A stretch of 46,030 nucleotides of DNA from Burkholderiales bacterium (GCA_020355165.1 CP070661.1:128999-175028); one strand, 5' to 3'; counted from the first letter of the stretch, positions 8,534 to 16,975 are shown. Made by a program: numbers and translations. Notes: generated by a model not told the origin, from the sequence alone.

Positions 8534-9550
8534 TCAGGAGATCCGCCGCACGAAGGCCAGCCGCTGCGACGGCGCGAAGCCGCAGTCGTAGAGGAAGCCG
8601 AGCAGGCCCAGGTCGCGCGGGGCGATGATCGTCTCGACCCGCTCCACCCGCAGCGCGCCGAGATTGACGAACAGCTGCGACATCAACGCATGGCCGACGC
8701 GGCGATGCGCGTATTCGGGGTCGACGCCGATCGTGTCGATGATCGCGACCGGCTCGGTGCGCCCGAAGTCGCCGAGGTCGGTGCGCGCCATCAGGTAGCC
8801 GACCACCGTGTCGTCCAGCCGTGCCACCAGCGAAATGCGGATCGCCGAGTCGTCGAGTGCCTCCGTCAGCTGCATCCGCATGTAATCGCCGCGCTCGCGC
8901 CCGGTGAGCAGCCGGTCGATGCGCACGATCGCCGGCAGATCGGCCATCGTCATGGCGCGCAGGTCGGCGCGGTCGCGCGCCAGCTTCTCGTAGTCGTTGC
9001 CGGGCGGCGCGCTGTAGTCGATCTCGCGTCCCGGGCCCGAGCCCGCCGGCAGGCCGACGGCGTCGTCGCGCTCCGGCCGGTAGGCGCCGTCGCCGACCGG
9101 GCAGTCGACGATGCGGTCGACCGACAGCTCGAAGTCCATCGCATCGAACCAGCGCAGCATCGTGTGGTCGTTCCAGCTGGCCGCCGTGCGCAGCTCGGCG
9201 ACGCCCTTGCGCCGCGCATGCTCGAGCAGCGCATCGAGCAGCCGGTGGCCGACGCCGTGGTGCTGCTCGTCGCGGCGCACGCCCACCAGCTCGATGCGCA
9301 GCCCGGTCTGCCGGCGACCGAACTCGCCATGCAGCATGCGCGCCAGCAGGTAGCCGATCAGCGCCTGCCCGTCGAGCGCCGCGAACTGCACGTGCCGTGA
9401 CGGCTCGCGCAGCGCGGCGTCGAGGCGGCGCCGGATGTAGGTGCGCCGCGGCCGGCCCTCGATCGCCTGGTCGATGCCGACCACGGCCTCGAGGTCGCCC
9501 GGCTGCAGAGGGCGGATCGTGATCTGCGGCGACAGCACGGGTTCGTTCAT
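8534..9550 (-). CDS. Tandem GNAT N-acetyltransferase protein
   Basis: This 338-residue protein is made of two GNAT folds. The first spans about residues 8-150, with ITIRPLQPGDLEAV at its start and an acetyl-CoA loop region around HHGVGHRLLDALLEHAR. The second spans about 195-335, with LRAMTMADLPAI and IGVDPEYAHRRVGHALMSQLF. Both halves keep a Q/R-x-x-G-x-G/A-like pyrophosphate loop (HHGVGH and HRRVGH), so both may bind acetyl-CoA; the substrate is unknown. It is transcribed alone on the - strand. Its promoter region holds a perfect 20-bp palindrome related to one upstream of the enolase-kinase pair, which suggests shared control with those genes. Confidence 0.85.
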   Translation of the reverse strand: MNEPVLSPQITIRPLQPGDLEAVVGIDQAIEGRPRRTYIRRRLDAALREPSRHVQFAALDGQALIGYLLARMLHGEFGRRQTGLRIELVGVRRDEQHHGVGHRLLDALLEHARRKGVAELRTAASWNDHTMLRWFDAMDFELSVDRIVDCPVGDGAYRPERDDAVGLPAGSGPGREIDYSAPPGNDYEKLARDRADLRAMTMADLPAIVRIDRLLTGRERGDYMRMQLTEALDDSAIRISLVARLDDTVVGYLMARTDLGDFGRTEPVAIIDTIGVDPEYAHRRVGHALMSQLFVNLGALRVERVETIIAPRDLGLLGFLYDCGFAPSQRLAFVRRIS

Positions 9551-9610
9551 CGGCGCGCTCCCTTGGATCGTCCCGGTGTGGATGGCCGGCCGGCAGCCGG
9601 CGATCCGCGG

Positions 9611-9635
9611 ATAATATCGGTATTCAAATACCGAT
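9611..9635 (-). promoter_or_regulatory. Palindromic operator and -10 region of the tandem GNAT gene
   Basis: A perfect inverted repeat lies at 9616-9635: ATCGGTATT, CA, AATACCGAT. Read on the - strand, a -10-like TATTAT (9611-9616) immediately follows it, which is where a repressor site would sit. It lies about 70 bases upstream of the GNAT start in an AT-rich patch of an otherwise GC-rich region. A related palindrome with the same ATCG-NN-ATT half-site is at 12133-12152. The regulator is not identifiable here. Confidence 0.6.
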
Positions 9636-9695
9636 TTAGTTGATGTTGGTCAGATCTGCCGTCCCGCAGGCCGCCTGAACAAGGGCGGGCGCCGT

Positions 9696-10727
9696 TCAGC
9701 CGGCGGCGGCGAGCGCGGCGTGCCAGCGGCCGAGCACCTCGGCCAGCAGCGCCGGCGGGCGCAGGATCATCGGCGCGGCCACCTTGCGGACGAGCTCGCG
9801 CTGGCGCTCGTCGGTCATGTATTCGACCGGCGACTTGCCGTCGACCCGCGCCAGCAGTAGACCCGGCAGCAGGCTCGCCGCTCGCGACTCCAGTCCGGGG
9901 CGCGGCTCGAAGCGCGCCAGCGGGAAATAGGCGTCGACGAACGCCTCGAACGAGCGCTGCAGCAGCTGGCGCCGGTCCGGCCGCACGAGGCATTTCAGCA
10001 GCAGGTGGTTCAGGCAGAAGGCGATGTCGAACGCCGGGTCGCCGTACCAGGCGCACTCGGCGTCGAGGAACACCGGCCCGCGCGGACCGACGAGGATGTT
10101 CTTCGGGCTGACGTCGCCGTGCACCAGCGCCAGCTGCGTGCCGGCCGTGCGGTCGACCAGAGCCTCGAGCGCCGGCGCCAGCGCCGGATGCACCCGCGCG
10201 GTGGCCAGCAGGTAAGGCTCCAGGCGCAGCGCGTGGAAGTTGGCGCCGCTGTCGAAGGCCCGCTCGACCGCCACGTCGCGGCTGCTGGCCAGGTGCAGCA
10301 CCGCCAGCACCCGGCCGACCGCTGCCGCGGTCGCCGGTTCGACCTGGCCGTCGAGCAGCTGCCGCTTCCATACCGGGTGCTGCTCCGGCGCCAGGTACTC
10401 CATCGCGAACAGGCCGGCTCCGGCATCGCGCGCCAGCGGACGCGGCGCCGCGTCCGGCGCGTGCCGCGCGGCGAACTCGATCCACGCCCACTCGTAGGCG
10501 TTGCGCGACAGGGGCGCGTACCAGTCCGCCGCCACCTTCAGCTTCGACAGCGCGCGCTTGATGCAGATCGTCCGGCCATCGGGCAGGTCGACACGCCAGA
10601 TGTCGGACGAGACGCCGCCGGCCAGCGGCGTGAACCGCGCGCTGCCGTCTGCCCCGACCAGCCCGTGCTCACGCAGGAACCGCGCGAGCTGCGGGTCGGC
10701 CAGGGCCGGCGGCCTCGCCCCGCTCAT
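9696..10727 (-). CDS. APH-fold phosphotransferase (small-molecule kinase)
   Basis: This 343-residue kinase belongs to the aminoglycoside phosphotransferase/choline kinase fold family. The catalytic loop LVHGDVSPKN places His203 and Asp205 in the Brenner-type motif with the following Asn. The metal-binding DAECAWYGDPAFD segment comes about 20 residues later. The N-lobe has GGVSSDIWRV (glycine-rich nucleotide loop) and ICIKRALSKLKV (ATP-anchoring Lys). The start ATG overlaps the stop of the enolase paralogue (ATGA at 10724-10727), so the two are translationally coupled. Family members phosphorylate hydroxyls of small molecules such as choline, homoserine, hydroxylysine and methylthioribose. Coupling to an enolase suggests its product, or a downstream derivative, feeds a phosphate-ester dehydration step. 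Substrate unknown. Confidence 0.85.
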   Translation of the reverse strand: MSGARPPALADPQLARFLREHGLVGADGSARFTPLAGGVSSDIWRVDLPDGRTICIKRALSKLKVAADWYAPLSRNAYEWAWIEFAARHAPDAAPRPLARDAGAGLFAMEYLAPEQHPVWKRQLLDGQVEPATAAAVGRVLAVLHLASSRDVAVERAFDSGANFHALRLEPYLLATARVHPALAPALEALVDRTAGTQLALVHGDVSPKNILVGPRGPVFLDAECAWYGDPAFDIAFCLNHLLLKCLVRPDRRQLLQRSFEAFVDAYFPLARFEPRPGLESRAASLLPGLLLARVDGKSPVEYMTDERQRELVRKVAAPMILRPPALLAEVLGRWHAALAAAG

Positions 10728-12013
10728 TGCCGGACCGCCGCCATGCCGGCGAACGGGGCACCGCTTTCCTCGCCGATGCGCAGCAGCTGGTTGTACTTGG
10801 CGAGCCGCTCGCCGCAGCGCACCGAGCCGATCTTGATCTGCCCCGCCGCCGTGCCGACCGCCAGATCGGCGATGAACGCGTCCTCGGTCTCGCCCGAGCG
10901 GGCCGAGATCACCGGCGCGTAGCCGGCTGCTCGGGCCGCAGCGACCACCTCGAGGGTGCCGCTCAGCGTGCCGTTCTGGTTGAGCTTCACCAGCACCCCG
11001 TTGGCCACCTTGCTGGCGATCCCCTGCCGCAGGCGGCCGAGGCTGGTCGTGAAAAGATCGTCGCCGACGAGCCTGATCCGCCGGCCCAGCCGCTCGGTCA
11101 GCTGCTGCCAGCCGGCCCAGTCCTCCTCGTCGAGCGCATCCTCGATCGACACCACGGGGAACTCGCCGACCCACTGCTCGGCCATGGCGATCATCTCCGC
11201 GCTGGTCGCCAGCCGGCCCTCGCGCGCCAGCCGGTAGGCGCCGCTCGAGCGGTCCCACAAGGCGGTCGCTGCCACATCGATCGCAATCACCGCATCGGTG
11301 CCCGGCCGCAGGCCGGCCTGTTCGATCGACTCGATCAGCAGGCGCAGCGCTTCGCGGCCGGTCGCCAGCCCGGGGCTCAGCCCGCCCTCGTCAGCGAGCA
11401 GCGTCGGCAGCCCGCGCCTTTCCATCACCCGGACCGCCGCATCGCGCACGCGCGCGACCAGTTCGATCGCTTCGCCGATCGAGCGCGCGCCGGCAGGGAT
11501 GACGAGAAAGTCCTGCACGTCCATGCCGCGGCCGGCGTGCAGGCCGCCGGAGAGCATGTTGACCATCGGCATCGGCAGACTGATCTCGCGCGTGCCGGCC
11601 AGCGCCGCGATGTGGGCGTACAGCGGCTGCCCGCGATGCGCCGCGGCGGCGCGGCACACGGCCAGCGAGGCGCCGAGGATCGCGTTGGCACCAAGCCGCT
11701 CGAGCCTGGGCGTGCCGTCGAGGTCGACCAGCCGCTGGTCGACCTGGCGCTGCGCCAGCGCATCGGCGCCGCGGAGCGCCGCCGCGATGTCGCCGTCGAC
11801 ATTGGCCACCGCACGCCGCACGCCGCGCCCTTCGAAAGGGCCGCCACCGTCGCGCAGCTCGTGCGCCTCGTGCGTGCCGGTCGAGGCGCCGGAGGGCACC
11901 GAGGCGCGACCGAAGCTGCCGTCGACCAGCCGGACGTCGACCTCGACGGTCGGGCGGCCGCGCGAGTCGAGGATCTGGCGGGCCCGGATCGACTGGATGG
12001 CGGAAGCACTCAA
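10724..12013 (-). CDS. Enolase-family paralogue with altered active site
   Basis: This 429-residue protein has the full enolase architecture. The substrate loop SVPSGASTGTHE, DEGG (general acid Glu), three metal ligands (Asp in AIDVAA, Glu in SIEDALDEEDW, Asp in VGDDLF), the base Lys in LVKLNQNGTL and AKYNQLLRI are all present. Two usually invariant residues differ. Residue 168, normally Glu in QEF, is Asp (VQDF), and residue 371, equivalent to yeast His373 in HRSGETED, is Ala (ISARSGETED). His159 is kept. Canonical enolase interconverts 2-phosphoglycerate and PEP; enolase homologues have been recruited elsewhere, for example in phosphinothricin biosynthesis. This copy heads a two-gene unit with the APH-fold kinase rather than the usual pyrG/ftsB setting, so it is probably not the housekeeping enolase. 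Confidence 0.88.
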   Translation of the reverse strand: MSASAIQSIRARQILDSRGRPTVEVDVRLVDGSFGRASVPSGASTGTHEAHELRDGGGPFEGRGVRRAVANVDGDIAAALRGADALAQRQVDQRLVDLDGTPRLERLGANAILGASLAVCRAAAAHRGQPLYAHIAALAGTREISLPMPMVNMLSGGLHAGRGMDVQDFLVIPAGARSIGEAIELVARVRDAAVRVMERRGLPTLLADEGGLSPGLATGREALRLLIESIEQAGLRPGTDAVIAIDVAATALWDRSSGAYRLAREGRLATSAEMIAMAEQWVGEFPVVSIEDALDEEDWAGWQQLTERLGRRIRLVGDDLFTTSLGRLRQGIASKVANGVLVKLNQNGTLSGTLEVVAAARAAGYAPVISARSGETEDAFIADLAVGTAAGQIKIGSVRCGERLAKYNQLLRIGEESGAPFAGMAAVRQ

Positions 12014-12305
12014 GTTGTCGGCTCTGGAGGCTGCGCGAGCTCGGCGCTGCCGGCAGTCGGACTACGCCGGCGAGGATGGCCGTTTCACTGCACCACATTG
12101 TGGCACCCGGGAACCGCAGTCACTTGCATTTGATCGCGATTCGAATCCCGATTTCGGACGCCTGCATAATGGTCACGTGCTGCGTGCATGGCTGGATCGG
12201 GCCTCGTCGGATCAGCCTGCTCGCCACCGTACCGACATCGCACGTTGCGTCGCCCATGACCCAGAAGCTGCAGCGCGGTGCGGATTGCGGTCTGGCGGAA
12301 CCTCG
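12014..12305. promoter_or_regulatory. Divergent control region between enolase paralogue and outer-membrane protein gene
   Basis: No gene is evident in these 292 bases. A 20-bp near-perfect palindrome lies at 12133-12152 (ATCGCGATT, CG, AATCCCGAT), with a single mismatched pair. It matches the palindrome before the tandem GNAT gene at 16 of 20 positions. A second small palindrome, CCACA-T-TGTGG, is at 12093-12103, between the first one and the enolase start. Both are well placed to control the - strand enolase-kinase unit; promoter hexamers are not convincing. Confidence 0.55.
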
Positions 12306-13325
12306 ATGCTGCGCCCGCTCGCCTTCGCCTCGCTGATCGGGCTGTCCGCCGCAGCGTTCAGCGGCACCGCAGCGGCGCAGGAAAAGCCTGAAGCCACCGC
12401 CGTGACTCCGGCGCACAGCAGCGCCGCTGCCCCCGCTTCGGACCAGCCGCTGCCGCAGGACGGCCAGGTCGAGCGGACCAACGTGCTCGACACGACGCGC
12501 AGGTACGTGCACGACGGCGTGGCGTGGGTGGCACGGGGGGTCGACGGCTGGTTCGGCGACAAGCCGTTCGAGCCGGACGGGAAGGTCGCCGGCGGCATCG
12601 GACTGAGCTTCCTGTGGCGGCAGGATGAAGGCTTCGACTGGCTCACGCGGTTTCGGGTCCGCCTCGACCTGCCGAACCTCAGGGACAAGGCCTTCATCTT
12701 CATCGGTCGCGACAACGAGCGGGAACTGGTGACCGACCGGCCGGAAGGCTTCACCCGCCGCGAACAGCTGCTCGAGGAGACGCGCGACGACCAGTCCTTC
12801 TTCGCCGGGCTCGGCACCCAGATCGGCGACTTCGTCTCGCTGCGCGCGGGTTTTCGCGGCGGGTTCAAGCCCTACGCACAGGCCCGCTACCAGAACCAGT
12901 GGCAGCTGGGGCGGCGCGACGAGATCGAATTCAAGGAGACGCTGTTCTGGACCGTCGACGACGGCTTCGGCATGACGACGGCGCTCAACTACGGGCACCG
13001 GTTCAGCCCGTCACTGGCGCTGCGCTGGAATTCCGCCGCGACCTGGGCACAGGAAACCGACGGCGTCGAATGGGGCAGCAGCGTCGGCCTGTACAAGGGC
13101 TTCGGCTCGCAGCGGCAGCTCTCGCTGGAGGCGCTGGTCAGCGGCGAGACGGGAGGCGACGCCGAGGTCGGCGAGTACGGCGTCCGCACGCGCTGGGAGC
13201 AGCCGATCTACAAGGACTGGCTGCTGACCGAACTGATCCTCGGCTACTTCTGGCCGCGCAAGGACTTGGCGACCGAACGCGGCCGGACCTGGGCCGTCGG
13301 CGCGGGCATCCAGATGCGCTTCTGA
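12306..13325 (+). CDS. Hypothetical outer-membrane beta-barrel protein
   Basis: This is a 339-residue exported protein of unknown function. Residues 1-25 are a clear signal peptide ending AAAQ. A low-complexity Ala/Pro/Ser linker follows, then residues about 95-339 alternate short aromatic-rich amphipathic strands (IGLSFLWRQ, FRVRLDLPN, GLGTQIGDF, WAVGAGIQMRF). The C-terminal residue is Phe, the usual outer-membrane insertion signal. The ATG at 12306 was chosen because it begins the signal peptide; the frame stays open upstream without coding character. It stands alone on the + strand, divergent from the enolase paralogue and convergent with the ACT gene 22 bases away. Porin-like or assembly roles are possible; nothing in the sequence decides. 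Confidence 0.75.
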   Translation: MLRPLAFASLIGLSAAAFSGTAAAQEKPEATAVTPAHSSAAAPASDQPLPQDGQVERTNVLDTTRRYVHDGVAWVARGVDGWFGDKPFEPDGKVAGGIGLSFLWRQDEGFDWLTRFRVRLDLPNLRDKAFIFIGRDNERELVTDRPEGFTRREQLLEETRDDQSFFAGLGTQIGDFVSLRAGFRGGFKPYAQARYQNQWQLGRRDEIEFKETLFWTVDDGFGMTTALNYGHRFSPSLALRWNSAATWAQETDGVEWGSSVGLYKGFGSQRQLSLEALVSGETGGDAEVGEYGVRTRWEQPIYKDWLLTELILGYFWPRKDLATERGRTWAVGAGIQMRF

Positions 13326-13347
13326 GGCCCGCGCAGGCGAGGCTTGC

Positions 13348-13767
13348 CTACTTCGCCTTCGCCCGCAGCAGGCTGCCGGTGCGGCGCACGTCCTTGTCCG
13401 CCACCCAGATGATGGCGCCCCAGCGACCGCTGCCGGCGGACAGACCGTCGACCGCGGCGATGTTGACGCCGGCGTCGGCCAGCAGCTTCAGGTTGTCGGC
13501 CAGCGCCCCGGGGCGATCGTCTCCCTGGATCAGGAAGCCGGACCTCCTCTCGCTGAAGGCAAGCCCGGCCTTCTTTACAGCCGCGGCGAACTTCCTGGCA
13601 TCGTCGGGCACCACGTCGATCTGCGCCCGCCGGCCGCGCGCGGTGCCGGTGCAGGCCAGCAGGTTCACGCCGCCGCTGACCAGGGAGGCCAGCACCTTGA
13701 ACGTCTCCCCGGGCCTGTCCGGCACCGAGGTCGAGAAGTAATGCACCTTGCGCACCGTGTCCGCCAT
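13348..13767 (-). CDS. ACT-domain protein
   Basis: A 139-residue protein with two ACT-like beta-alpha-beta repeats. The first begins at VHYFSTSVPDRPGETFKVLASLVSGGVNLL and the second at GFLIQGDDRPGALADNLKLLADAGVNI, each carrying the DRPG(E/A) turn typical of ACT ligand-binding domains. No catalytic domain is attached, so it is likely a small-molecule (often amino-acid) sensor. The ATG at 13767 is preceded by GAGGAAACG, a good ribosome binding site. The gene precedes no obvious partner; the DUF1847 gene upstream on the same strand is about 100 bases away. Target unknown. Confidence 0.8.
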   Translation of the reverse strand: MADTVRKVHYFSTSVPDRPGETFKVLASLVSGGVNLLACTGTARGRRAQIDVVPDDARKFAAAVKKAGLAFSERRSGFLIQGDDRPGALADNLKLLADAGVNIAAVDGLSAGSGRWGAIIWVADKDVRRTGSLLRAKAK

Positions 13768-13865
13768 CGTTTCCTCCTGCCGCGCGCACGACACCTGCCG
13801 GGGCAAGCGTAGCGCCGCCGCGCGGCGGCGGGCGAGAGCGTCCTTGCGGGACGCGCAGCCGGCCC

Positions 13866-14537
13866 TCAGAGCTCGCGCATCCGCTTCCGATCGAGGATGC
13901 GCTTGCTGTAGGAATGCAGCGTGTACAGGGCGACGGCGGGATTGTGTCCGGTCAGGCGGTCCTTGGTGATCAGCGTCGTCACCGGTGCCTCCGAGTGACG
14001 GGTGAACAGCGCATCGTGGCCGACGCACAGGCCGACGATCACGTTCAGATCCGTCTTTTCGGCGTTCAGGCTCCTCGCCTGCAGGATCGGGTTGCAGGCC
14101 GCCTCGAAGCTGCCCGGCTTGATCTTCAGTTGGTCCGGGATGCCGATCGACTCCTTGTCGATCGAGCCGACCTTGCACAGCATCGTCACCGGCTCGAGCC
14201 CGGCAAGGCGCAGGATCTTCGCGAACAGCCTGGTCTCCTCGATCAGTCCGAAGCAGGTGGCGATGCCGATCCGCTGGGCGCCGATCCGGTGCGCAAAGGC
14301 GACGATCTCCTCGCAGCGCGAAATCTTGCCGTAGAAACGTCCCTCGACCTCGGCGGCGGCGCGGGCCAGCCGTCCGTCGAGTTCGTCGCCGGCATAGGTG
14401 CGGCGTGCCTCCTCGACCAGCGCCGGATCCGCCGACTCGGTGGCGCAGAACGACGGGTACTGCTTGTCGTGCCGATAGCAGTTCAGCTGTGCGCACTCGG
14501 AGCAGGAGGGATCCTCGATCTTGCCGACCTTGGCCAT
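13866..14537 (-). CDS. DUF1847 domain-containing protein
   Basis: This 223-residue soluble protein matches the DUF1847 family. The N-terminus has CSECAQLNC, a Cys-x2-Cys-x4-Cys set that looks like a metal or FeS site. Further cysteines lie in SFCATES, RCEEIVAFA, IGIATCFGL, TMLCKVGS, EAACNP and VGLCVGHDALF. The conserved stretch AHRIGAQRIGIATCFGLIEETRLF recalls a Rossmann-like sheet. The family is mainly found in anaerobic or facultative bacteria and has no established function. The number and spacing of cysteines suggest cluster or metal binding, which is an inference. Confidence 0.8.
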   Translation of the reverse strand: MAKVGKIEDPSCSECAQLNCYRHDKQYPSFCATESADPALVEEARRTYAGDELDGRLARAAAEVEGRFYGKISRCEEIVAFAHRIGAQRIGIATCFGLIEETRLFAKILRLAGLEPVTMLCKVGSIDKESIGIPDQLKIKPGSFEAACNPILQARSLNAEKTDLNVIVGLCVGHDALFTRHSEAPVTTLITKDRLTGHNPAVALYTLHSYSKRILDRKRMREL

Positions 14538-14682
14538 GGACGGTTCCTGTCTGTGAGTCCTCGGGACGCCGGCAGTCTATGGGCGCCGGAGGCAGGCCGC
14601 CTTGACGCAACCGGCACGGGCTGCGAGCTGAAGGCCCGGCCCGGCCGCCCGCGTCGGTTCCCCGTGCGCAAGACGCGCCGCG

Positions 14683-14713
14683 GAAATGAAACGGCCCTCG
14701 CGTGGAGGGCCGT
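14683..14713 (-). terminator. Rho-independent terminator of the initiator tRNA
   Basis: Read on the - strand just after the tRNA, a 9-bp stem (ACGGCCCTC / GAGGGCCGT, 14691-14699 with 14705-14713) and a 5-base loop are followed by the T-rich TTTCATTT at 14683-14690. This fits a terminator ending the tRNA transcript. Confidence 0.75.
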
Positions 14714-14718
14714 CGATC

Positions 14719-14795
14719 TGGTTGCGGGGGAAGGATTTGAACCTTCGACCTTCGGGTTATGAGCCCGACGAGCTGCCAGACTGCTCCACCCCGCG
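14719..14795 (-). tRNA. Initiator tRNA-Met (CAU)
   Basis: The 77-base gene reads CGCGGGG at the 5' end and CCCCGCAACCA at the 3' end, with CCA encoded. The anticodon loop CTCATAA gives CAU. Position 1 is C opposite A72, the unpaired end that marks bacterial initiator tRNA. The T arm contains GGTTCAAATCC and the D arm GCAGTCTGGCAGC. It is transcribed on the - strand and followed by a terminator-like hairpin. Confidence 0.95.
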
Positions 14796-14929
14796 GTATC
14801 TGGCTCGGCGACTGATCAGTGGCGCCGCAGAAGGCGAAGTATAGCGGATTTCGCCGAGCCGATTGGGCGGTCGTGGTGCGTCGGAACCTCCCGTCGGCGA
14901 CCATTCGCCGTTGCTAGACTGGCCGCGCC

Positions 14930-15505
14930 ATGAGCCGCATCGTCACCCGCTTCTGCGCCGCCTGCGGAGAACCGATCGTGCGGCGCGTGCCCGCCGGGGA
15001 CAGCCGCGAGCGCGACGTCTGCGAGCACTGCGGTGCCGTGCACTACGTGAACCCGCGCCCGGTGGTCGGGACGATCCCGGTCTGGCAGGACACGGTGCTG
15101 CTGTGCCGGCGGGCAATCGAGCCGCGCTACGGCAAGTGGACGCTGCCGGCCGGCTTCATGGAGGTCGGCGAGACGACCCGCGAGGGCGCGCTGCGCGAGA
15201 CGCTCGAGGAGGCGCAGGCGCGGGTGAGCCTCGGGCCGCTTTTCACGATGATCGACGTCCCCTACATCGAGCAGGTGCACGTGTTCTTCCGTGCCGAGTT
15301 GCTCGACCTGGAATTCGGGCCCGGCCAGGAGAGCCTCGAGGTGCGCCTGTTCCGTGAGGCCGATGTTCCGTGGCAGGAGCTGGCCTTCCGCACGGTGGCG
15401 CAGACGCTGCGGCTGTTCTTCGCCGACCGGGCGCGTGGCGAGTTCGGCACGCACGTGCACACGATCGAGACGCCGGCGAGGCTCGCGCAGGCCGGGAGAC
15501 CATGA
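14930..15505 (+). CDS. NUDIX hydrolase with N-terminal zinc ribbon
   Basis: A 191-residue protein. Residues 9-38 hold two Cys pairs (CAACGE and CEHCGA), a zinc ribbon. The Nudix box spans [23 protein letters not shown]. It fits G-x5-E-x7-R-E-x2-E-E, but the Gly normally near its end is Gln. NUDIX enzymes cleave nucleoside diphosphate-linked compounds; the zinc ribbon plus single Nudix box resembles NADH- or ADP-ribose-type pyrophosphohydrolases, but substrate is not assignable. The stop codon overlaps the aat start (ATGA at 15502-15505), so it heads the aat-bpt-pyrD block. Confidence 0.88.
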   Translation: MSRIVTRFCAACGEPIVRRVPAGDSRERDVCEHCGAVHYVNPRPVVGTIPVWQDTVLLCRRAIEPRYGKWTLPAGFMEVGETTREGALRETLEEAQARVSLGPLFTMIDVPYIEQVHVFFRAELLDLEFGPGQESLEVRLFREADVPWQELAFRTVAQTLRLFFADRARGEFGTHVHTIETPARLAQAGRP

Positions 15506-16227
15506 TCCCGTGGCTGGGGCCTGACGATCCGTTTCCGCCGGTCGAACGCAGCCTCGCGCATCCGAGCGGCCTGCTGGCCGCCAGCCGGCACATCGACGCC
15601 AGGACGCTGATCCTCGCCTATTCGCAGGGGATCTTCCCCTGGTATGCGGAGGACGATCCGGTGCTGTGGTGGAGCCCGGACCCGCGCATGGTGCTGTTCA
15701 CCGCCGAGTTCGTCGCCCGCCGCTCGCTGGTGCGCCGGATCCGCGCCGGGCTGAACGCCGGCCGCCTCGAGGTCCGCGTCGACGCCGACTTCGCGGCGAC
15801 GATGCGCGAGTGCGCGGCGCCGCGCCGCGGCCGCGAGGGCACCTGGATCACCGAGGAGATGTTCGACGCCTACTGCGACCTGCACTACCGCGGCCTGGCG
15901 CACAGCGTCGAGGTCCTCGACGGCGGGCAGCGCGTCGGCGGCCTGTACGGCGTGGCGATCGGCAGGATGTACTTCGGCGAGTCGATGTTCAGCGCCGCGC
16001 CCGACGCCTCGAAGATCGCGCTGGCCGCTCTGGTGCAGTTGCTGCGTCTGGAAAAGGTGCCGATGCTAGACTGCCAGCAGGAGACTTCCCACCTTGCCTC
16101 GCTCGGTGCCCGTGCCATTGCGCGTGCTGACTTCTGCTCCCACGTCGCGGCTGCCGTGCGGCAGCCGCCGATCGACTGGGCGCGCTATCGCGAGCAGGCG
16201 GTGACCGACCTGCTGCGGGCGTACTGA
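15502..16227 (+). CDS. aat: Leucyl/phenylalanyl-tRNA--protein transferase
   Basis: This 241-residue cytoplasmic enzyme transfers Leu or Phe from charged tRNA to N-terminal Arg/Lys of proteins, marking them for ClpSAP degradation (N-degron pathway). Family signatures are all present: [47 protein letters not shown] and [14 protein letters not shown]. The ATG at 15502 overlaps the NUDIX stop and gives the usual length. The arginyltransferase-type gene bpt follows with one base between them, so two N-degron transferases are encoded back to back. Confidence 0.96.
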   Translation: MIPWLGPDDPFPPVERSLAHPSGLLAASRHIDARTLILAYSQGIFPWYAEDDPVLWWSPDPRMVLFTAEFVARRSLVRRIRAGLNAGRLEVRVDADFAATMRECAAPRRGREGTWITEEMFDAYCDLHYRGLAHSVEVLDGGQRVGGLYGVAIGRMYFGESMFSAAPDASKIALAALVQLLRLEKVPMLDCQQETSHLASLGARAIARADFCSHVAAAVRQPPIDWARYREQAVTDLLRAY

Positions 16228-16228
16228 C

Positions 16229-16975
16229 GTGGCAAACCTCAAGGAACTGCCGTTCTCGGCGCTGCAGTTCTATGCCACGGCGCCTTATCCGTGCAGCTAC
16301 CTCGAGGACCGGCAGGCGCGCTCGCAGGTCGCCACCCCGGCGCACCTGATCAATGCCGACGTCTACTCGGAACTGGTGCGGCTCGGCTTCCGCCGCAGCG
16401 GCATCTTCACCTACCGGCCGCATTGCGACGGCTGCCGCGCCTGCATCCCGGTGCGGGTGCCGGTCGACGAGTTCGTCGCCAACCGCAGCCAGCGCCGCGC
16501 GTGGCGCCAGCACCGCAAGCTGACCGCCCGCGTGGTCGGCCTGGCCTTCGACCAGGAGCACTACGACCTGTACCTGCGCTACCAGTCGACACGCCACGCC
16601 GGCGGCGGCATGGACAACGACAGCCGCGAGCAGTACTCGCAGTTCCTCCTGCAGAGCAAGGTCAACACGCGCCTGGTGGAGTTTCGCGCGCCGAACGGCA
16701 CCGCCGACGGCGGCGGACCGCTGGTCGCGGTGTCGATCATCGACGTGCTGAACGACGGGCTGTCGTCGGTCTACACGTTCTTCGACACCACGGAACAGCA
16801 CGCGAGCTACGGCACCTACAACATCCTGTGGCAGATCGAGCAGTGCCGGCTGCTGCGGCTGCCGTACCTGTACCTCGGCTACTGGATCGAGGCGAGCCCG
16901 AAGATGGCCTACAAGGCCAAGTTCCGGCCGACCGAGGTCCTGCAGCAGGGCCGCTGGATCAGGCCGGCGCACTGA
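16229..16975 (+). CDS. bpt: Aspartate/glutamate leucyltransferase
   Basis: This 248-residue protein adds leucine to N-terminal Asp or Glu residues (bacterial ATE homologue). Signatures seen: [33 protein letters not shown] with the conserved Cys cluster, [37 protein letters not shown] and [20 protein letters not shown]. The start is a GTG one base after the aat stop, giving [22 protein letters not shown], which matches the family N-terminus. Together with aat it forms the leucine branch of the N-end rule. pyrD follows 40 bases on. Confidence 0.95.
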   Translation: MANLKELPFSALQFYATAPYPCSYLEDRQARSQVATPAHLINADVYSELVRLGFRRSGIFTYRPHCDGCRACIPVRVPVDEFVANRSQRRAWRQHRKLTARVVGLAFDQEHYDLYLRYQSTRHAGGGMDNDSREQYSQFLLQSKVNTRLVEFRAPNGTADGGGPLVAVSIIDVLNDGLSSVYTFFDTTEQHASYGTYNILWQIEQCRLLRLPYLYLGYWIEASPKMAYKAKFRPTEVLQQGRWIRPAH

